Source: an uncultured Collinsella sp. (lineage in GTDB: Bacteria; Actinomycetota; Coriobacteriia; Coriobacteriales; Coriobacteriaceae). From it: a stretch of 16,564 nt of DNA. Numbering within the stretch: position 1 is the first letter of the stretch; each line of letters opens with the position of its first letter. The DNA is taken from contig CABUUB010000040.1 in NCBI GenBank assembly GCA_902494625.1, forward strand, positions 1 to 16,564, given 5' to 3'. The notes beneath the pieces were generated by a model that did not search any database, was not told the origin of the DNA, and saw only the letters and a list, made by a program, of their open reading frames with translations. The position numbers were made by a program, and so were the translations under genes. Of the stretch, positions 12,657 through 16,564 are shown piece by piece.

Positions 12657-14660
12657 ATGTCGAAGCAAGCGGTCGTTGGAATCCTGGCGCATGTCGATGC
12701 CGGCAAGACCACGTTGGCCGAGGCCATGCTGTTCAACGCGGGTCGCATCCGCAAGCGCGGCCGCGTGGACGATGGCGATTCGCATCTGGACACTAATGCG
12801 ATCGAGCGCGAGCGCGGCATTACGATTTTCTCGTCGCAGGCTGTGCTCGACCATGGTGATGCCCATGTCATGCTCGTGGATGCGCCGGGGCATGTCGATT
12901 TTTCTGCCGAGGCGGAGCGCACATTGCGCGCGCTGGACTACGCGATTTTGGTTGTGGGTGCCAACGATGGCGTGCAGGGGCATACCGAAACTCTGTGGCG
13001 CCTGCTTGCGCGCTATGACATTCCGACGTTCATCTTTATCAACAAAAATGATTTGGAGAATCCCGGTCGCGATGTTTTGCTGGCACAGCTCGGGCAGCGT
13101 CTTTCCGAAGGCTGCCTGGATGCCAACGAACTGCTGGCGGGCGGCGCCGTTCAGGAGGACGCTGCTGCGTTGGACGAAGCGGCGCTCGAGGAGTTTCTTG
13201 AGGCGGGTGAGCTTTCTGTTGCAACGCTGTCGCGCATGGTCGCCGAGCGCAAACTCTTTCCCTGTTTTGCCGGCTCGGCGCTCAGGGACCAAGGCGTGGA
13301 CGAGCTGCTGGATGGCATATGTGCGCTGATGCGTGAACAGACATGGCTCCCGGAGTTTGCCGCGCGCGTCTATCGTGTCAGCCGCGGGGATCGCGGCGAG
13401 CGCTTGGCATGGGTTAAAGTGACCGGCGGCACGCTGCACGCAAAACAGATGATTGGTGGACGTTCCGGTGCCGAGGCATGGGAGCAGAAGGTCGATCAGG
13501 TACGCATCTATAACGGCGAAAAGTATGAGCTTGCCCAAGAAGTTGCTGCTGGCGGTATTTGTGCCGTGACGGGTCTTGCGCACGTTCGCCCGGGGGACGC
13601 CCTGGGCGCGGAGCCCGCGGGCGATGCGCCTGTCATTGCGCCGGTCCTCACCTATACGGTGCTTCCGGGCGAACACGATGTCCACGCGGTGTTCAAAGCG
13701 CTGACTGAGTTAGCGGACGAAGATCCCATGCTCGGCGTAAGCTGGAACACTCATCTTGAGCAGATTCATTTACAGCTGATGGGCGCCGTGCAACTCGAGG
13801 ACGTGCAGCGGGTGTTGGCCGATCGTTTTGGCCTTCCGGTTGCGTTTGAGTCTGGCGGCATTCTCTATAAGGAGACTATTTCGCAGCCGGTCGAGGGCGT
13901 GGGCCACTTTGAGCCACTGCGCCACTATGCCGAGGTGCATCTGCGCCTGGAGCCGTTGCCAGCGGGTTCGGGCGTGCAGTTTGGCACCGTGACCTCGACC
14001 GACGAGCTCGATCTTAACTGGCAGCGTTTGGCACTCACCAAAGCCATGGAGCGCGATCACCTGGGCGTGCTGACCGGCTCGCCCATCACCGATGTGCGCA
14101 TTACACTCACAGGTGGCCGCGCGCATGCCAAACACACCGAGGGCGGCGATTTTCGCCAGGCCACGTACCGCGCGATTCGCCAGGGGCTCATGCAGGCGCG
14201 TGAGGCCGGCGCGGCGGTGCTGTTGGAGCCGTGGTACCAATTTGAGCTTGAGGTGTCGGGGGAGTGCGTGGGTCGGTCGCTCTCGGATGCCACGCGCATG
14301 GGTGCCGAGTACGAGCCGCCGACGATGACGGGCGACCGGGCGAAGCTTGTGGGTCGCGTGCCGGCATCCGAGGTGCAGGATTACGCGCTGGAGGTGGCCG
14401 CCTACACGAGTGGTCGTGGGCATCTGTACCTGGAGTTCGCCGGCTACGCGGCTTGCCATGATGCCGAGCGCGTCATCGAGGCGGCCGCCTACGAGCCTGA
14501 GGCCGATCTGCCCAACACGCCCGACTCGGTCTTTTGCTCTCACGGCGCCGGTTACACGGTCAAATGGTACGACGTACCCGCCGCAGCCCACGTAAAGGTC
14601 GATCCCGCCACCTTCCGCCCCTGGCGAGCGGCGGACGTGGAGTTCTTCTGCCATAGGTGA
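12657..14660 (+). CDS. TetM/EF-G-like translation factor GTPase
   Basis: Ribosome-associated GTPase of 667 residues with the EF-G/TetM domain order. The GTP-binding motifs are complete: AHVDAGKTT (11-19), ERGIT (52-56), DAPGH (75-79) and NKND (128-131), with CFAGSAL as G5. Domain II (about 245-330), domain III, the domain IV sequence GGRAHAKHTEGGDFRQATYRAI and a domain V (GRVPASEVQDYALEVAAYTSGRG) follow. A C-terminal tail LPNTPDSVFCSHGAGYTVKW is not part of TetM and fits a chromosomal TetM-like family. The ATG at 12657 was chosen for the AAGAGGAGAG 5 nt ahead of it; the longer reading starts 69 nt upstream without a ribosome binding site. It may protect or remodel ribosomes. Whether it confers tetracycline resistance cannot be read from sequence. 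Confidence 0.9.
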   Translation: MSKQAVVGILAHVDAGKTTLAEAMLFNAGRIRKRGRVDDGDSHLDTNAIERERGITIFSSQAVLDHGDAHVMLVDAPGHVDFSAEAERTLRALDYAILVVGANDGVQGHTETLWRLLARYDIPTFIFINKNDLENPGRDVLLAQLGQRLSEGCLDANELLAGGAVQEDAAALDEAALEEFLEAGELSVATLSRMVAERKLFPCFAGSALRDQGVDELLDGICALMREQTWLPEFAARVYRVSRGDRGERLAWVKVTGGTLHAKQMIGGRSGAEAWEQKVDQVRIYNGEKYELAQEVAAGGICAVTGLAHVRPGDALGAEPAGDAPVIAPVLTYTVLPGEHDVHAVFKALTELADEDPMLGVSWNTHLEQIHLQLMGAVQLEDVQRVLADRFGLPVAFESGGILYKETISQPVEGVGHFEPLRHYAEVHLRLEPLPAGSGVQFGTVTSTDELDLNWQRLALTKAMERDHLGVLTGSPITDVRITLTGGRAHAKHTEGGDFRQATYRAIRQGLMQAREAGAAVLLEPWYQFELEVSGECVGRSLSDATRMGAEYEPPTMTGDRAKLVGRVPASEVQDYALEVAAYTSGRGHLYLEFAGYAACHDAERVIEAAAYEPEADLPNTPDSVFCSHGAGYTVKWYDVPAAAHVKVDPATFRPWRAADVEFFCHR

Positions 14661-14688
14661 TAGAAGGGCGGCCCCTTTGTCACCTGCT

Positions 14689-14720
14689 GTTGGTATAACT
14701 CGGTATAAGTTGGTATAACT
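14689..14720. repeat. Three tandem 10-nt repeats containing TATAA
   Basis: TGGTATAACT (14691-14700), CGGTATAAGT (14701-14710) and TGGTATAACT (14711-14720) follow directly on each other; the 12-mer GTTGGTATAACT occurs at 14689 and 14709. The period equals one DNA helical turn. Each unit carries a -10-like hexamer (TATAAC or TATAAG). The third, with TTGGTA at 14690-14695 and an 18-nt gap, could be the promoter of the AAA ATPase gene. Confidence 0.7.
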
Positions 14721-14753
14721 ATAGGCAGGGTTTGCCAATCCGAGGAGGCCGAC

Positions 14754-15872
14754 ATGAACCCGAATCCCTTTAAGCCAACGGCAGGCAAGCGGCCTCCGAT
14801 ACTCATCGGCCGCGAGTCGGTCATTGAGGATTTTGAGGAAGGGCTCGATAACGGCGCCGGAGCGCCGGGCAGGTTCATGCTCATTACGGGAAACCGCGGC
14901 TGCGGCAAAACGGTTCTCCTGCGAGAGCTGCAACGTCTAGCCAGCGAGCGCGGATGGGCGGTTGTCTCCGATTCCGCCTCGCTTGGCTTATGCGACCGCT
15001 TGGCCGACGCGCTTCGCTCGAATAAACCCGTTGTGACGTCAATGGAATTCGGTCCGTCGTTTGGCCGGATGTCGGTCGAGGCGGCGCGAGCAAAGGGCGA
15101 AACGTTGCGAGGGCTGGTCAACGAGCGCCTCAAGAAGCTCGGTCCAGGCAAGGGCATACTGTTTGCGATTGACGAGGCGCAATCTGCGTCTATCGAGGAA
15201 CTGGCGGCGCTGGCCGTTCTCTATCAGCAAGTGCCCGGAGATCAAGATGCTACGGGCTTGTCCGATAGCGACCAGCGCGGTCTTGCGCTGGTGTTCGCCG
15301 GCTTACCCAGTATGGTTGATGACTTGCTCGAAGAGCCGAGCGTGACGTTTTTGCGGCGTGCTCAGCAGCGTACGCTGGGGGCGATTTCTTTGCCCAAAGT
15401 GCGCGATTCGTATATCCAGACGGTCAAAGACGCTGGTCTTTACGTTGATGCGGAGACGGCGGACCTTGCGGCGCGCAAGAGCATGGGGCATCCCTATATG
15501 GTTCAGCTGGTGGGATATTACATGTGGCGCTCTACTGTCCGGCGTGGCTCGCAGGTCATTGAAGTGTGCGATGTCGAGGCTGGCTACGCCGATGCCGTCT
15601 CTGAGTTCTATGAAGCGGTCGACGCTCCCTTGTATTACGGGTTGCGCAGTCCGCAGCGTCTCTTTATCGAGGCCATGGCGGCTGACGAGGGCAAACCGAC
15701 GCGCATGGCGGATATCATTGAGCGTTGCGATCGCACCCAGAGCTGGGCGAGTAAATATCGTGCAAGTCTGATTCGCGAGCGCGTCATCGAGGCTGCCGGA
15801 TACGGCCTCGTCCGGTTTACCGTGCCCATGCTGGGCGCGTACATCCGCGACCGCATTTTATGGCATGAGTAG
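14754..15872 (+). CDS. Orphan ORC/Cdc6-STAND-like AAA ATPase
   Basis: Predicted P-loop ATPase of 372 residues. It opens NPFKPTAGKRPPILIGRE, the usual start of a common actinobacterial ATP-binding family. Walker A GNRGCGKT is at 46-53, Walker B ILFAIDEAQ ends at 143 (Asp140, Glu141), and a sensor-like strand LALVFAGLPSM lies near 178-188. A helical lid (MGHPYMVQLVGYYMWR) and a C-terminal winged-helix-like region (about 300-372) follow. The organisation resembles archaeal Orc1/Cdc6 and STAND ATPases. The ATG at 14754 has GAGGAGG at 5-nt spacing. Tandem TATAA repeats lie upstream. The stop codon is only 25 nt before the UvrA-like start chosen here, and an earlier ATG of that gene would overlap it, so they may form one operon. 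The function is unknown. Confidence 0.88.
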   Translation: MNPNPFKPTAGKRPPILIGRESVIEDFEEGLDNGAGAPGRFMLITGNRGCGKTVLLRELQRLASERGWAVVSDSASLGLCDRLADALRSNKPVVTSMEFGPSFGRMSVEAARAKGETLRGLVNERLKKLGPGKGILFAIDEAQSASIEELAALAVLYQQVPGDQDATGLSDSDQRGLALVFAGLPSMVDDLLEEPSVTFLRRAQQRTLGAISLPKVRDSYIQTVKDAGLYVDAETADLAARKSMGHPYMVQLVGYYMWRSTVRRGSQVIEVCDVEAGYADAVSEFYEAVDAPLYYGLRSPQRLFIEAMAADEGKPTRMADIIERCDRTQSWASKYRASLIRERVIEAAGYGLVRFTVPMLGAYIRDRILWHE

Positions 15873-15897
15873 GGTGATAAGGGTGACGGAACAGAAG

Positions 15898-16564
15898 ATG
15901 AGCCCGCAGGCTATCGAGGTGCGTGGCGCACGTGTCCATAACCTCAAGGACATCGATATTGATATCCCGCTGGGAAGGCTCGTGGGTATTGCCGGCGTGT
16001 CGGGCTCGGGCAAGAGTTCGCTGGCACTCGGGGTTCTTTATGCCGAGGGCTCGCGCCGCTATCTGGAGGCGCTCAGCACCTATACCCGCCGTCGTCTGAC
16101 GCAGGCCGAGCACGCCCAGGTGGACGAGGTGCTGCACGTGCCAGCGGCGCTCGCATTACATCAGCGCCCCAGCGTACCGGGCGTGCGCTCGACCTTTGGT
16201 ACCATGACCGAGCTCAACAATAGCCTGCGTCTACTCTTTAGCCGTTGCGCCCATCACGTGTGCCCGCATTGCGGGGCGCGTGTGGAGCCGAGCCTTAACG
16301 TGGCTGCGGGCCTGTCGCTCACGTGTCCGACATGCGGCCGCGAGTTCTACGCGCCGAGTGCCGAGGATTTGGCTTTCAATAGCGGCGGTGCGTGCCCTAC
16401 CTGCGGCGGCACCGGTGTCATGCGCGAGGTAGACGAGGCGAGCCTGGTGCCCGACGAGTCAAAGACCATCAACGAGGGTGCGGTGCTTCCCTGGGGCACG
16501 CTCATGTGGGACCTGATGAAGCAGGTGGCCGGCGAGATGGGCGTGCGCACCGACGTGCCGTTTA
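15898..16564 (+). CDS. UvrA paralogue lacking the UvrB-binding domain (5' part)
   Basis: N-terminal 222 codons of an ABC-type excinuclease A paralogue; the rest is outside the window. It opens AIEVRGARVHNLKDIDI, has Walker A GVSGSGKSS at 33-41 and the UvrA stretch YAEGSRRYLEALSTY. Cysteine pairs are at 122/125, 143/146 and 166/169. In canonical UvrA the first pair is followed by a UvrB-binding domain of roughly 115 residues; here only about 17 residues separate the first and second pairs. This is the hallmark of UvrA2/DrrC-type proteins, linked to drug or DNA-damage tolerance and not UvrB recruitment. The ATG at 15898 fits the family's N-terminus; GTG 15883 and ATG 15865 (overlapping the ATPase gene) are also in frame. 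Confidence 0.88.
   Translation, partial: MSPQAIEVRGARVHNLKDIDIDIPLGRLVGIAGVSGSGKSSLALGVLYAEGSRRYLEALSTYTRRRLTQAEHAQVDEVLHVPAALALHQRPSVPGVRSTFGTMTELNNSLRLLFSRCAHHVCPHCGARVEPSLNVAAGLSLTCPTCGREFYAPSAEDLAFNSGGACPTCGGTGVMREVDEASLVPDESKTINEGAVLPWGTLMWDLMKQVAGEMGVRTDVPF

Noticed and set aside
12285..13685. A 466-codon antisense frame over the GNAT end and the TetM-like gene
   Set aside because: It is a shadow of the GTPase's codon bias, with no recognisable domain and no good ribosome binding site.
12657..14660. Recently acquired tet(M)/tet(W) resistance gene
   Set aside because: Base composition and codon use match the neighbours, no mobile-element genes flank it, and the C-terminal tail differs from TetM.
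14689..14720. Short CRISPR-like array
   Set aside because: The 10-nt units are in direct tandem with no spacers, and no cas genes are near.
13770..14933. A 387-codon antisense frame over the 3' part of the TetM-like gene and the AAA ATPase start
   Set aside because: It overlaps two well-supported genes with complete motifs; no family features are seen.

Overview
The window is GC-rich, densely coding bacterial chromosome with strong Shine-Dalgarno sites (mostly AAGGAG about 5 nt before the start). The gene set and protein sequences look like a Coriobacteriia (Collinsella-like) gut actinobacterium. This is inferred from gene families and codon style; no marker gene is present, so the genus is a judgement.

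Layout. On the minus strand at 1-1131, a GntR/YtrA-type repressor gene precedes an ABC ATPase gene that runs off the left edge, with an AT-rich inverted-repeat operator upstream. Then prfC (peptide chain release factor 3), followed on the same strand by a VUT-family membrane transporter and a short-chain dehydrogenase that overlap translationally. These end at a strong bidirectional terminator facing ung (uracil-DNA glycosylase) on the minus strand. Next comes a divergent EamA-type exporter / LysR regulator pair, then a MATE family exporter. An intergenic region of about 270 nt carries a 129-nt near-perfect palindrome (MITE/REP-like) in front of rlmA (23S rRNA guanine-N1 methyltransferase). 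A second small palindrome overlaps the rlmA stop codon. A four-helix membrane protein, a tiny one-helix membrane protein, rsmJ (16S rRNA methyltransferase), a small Cys/His-rich protein and a GNAT acetyltransferase follow. The right part has a TetM/EF-G-like GTPase, an orphan ORC/STAND-type AAA ATPase preceded by three tandem 10-nt repeats, and the 5' part of a UvrA paralogue that lacks the UvrB-binding domain.

Working together. Several genes act on the ribosome (RF3, RlmA, RsmJ, the TetM-like GTPase), two act on DNA (Ung, UvrA2-like), and several move or sense small molecules (ABC ATPase/GntR, VUT, EamA/LysR, MATE). They form separate short transcription units rather than one pathway. No complete phage, CRISPR array, tRNA, rRNA or transposase gene is visible.

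The points most worth a second look are: the palindromic elements bracketing rlmA; a pseudoknot-capable leader before the VUT gene that resembles a preQ1-type riboswitch; the UvrB-independent UvrA paralogue next to the AAA ATPase; and the TATAA-containing tandem repeats in front of that ATPase.
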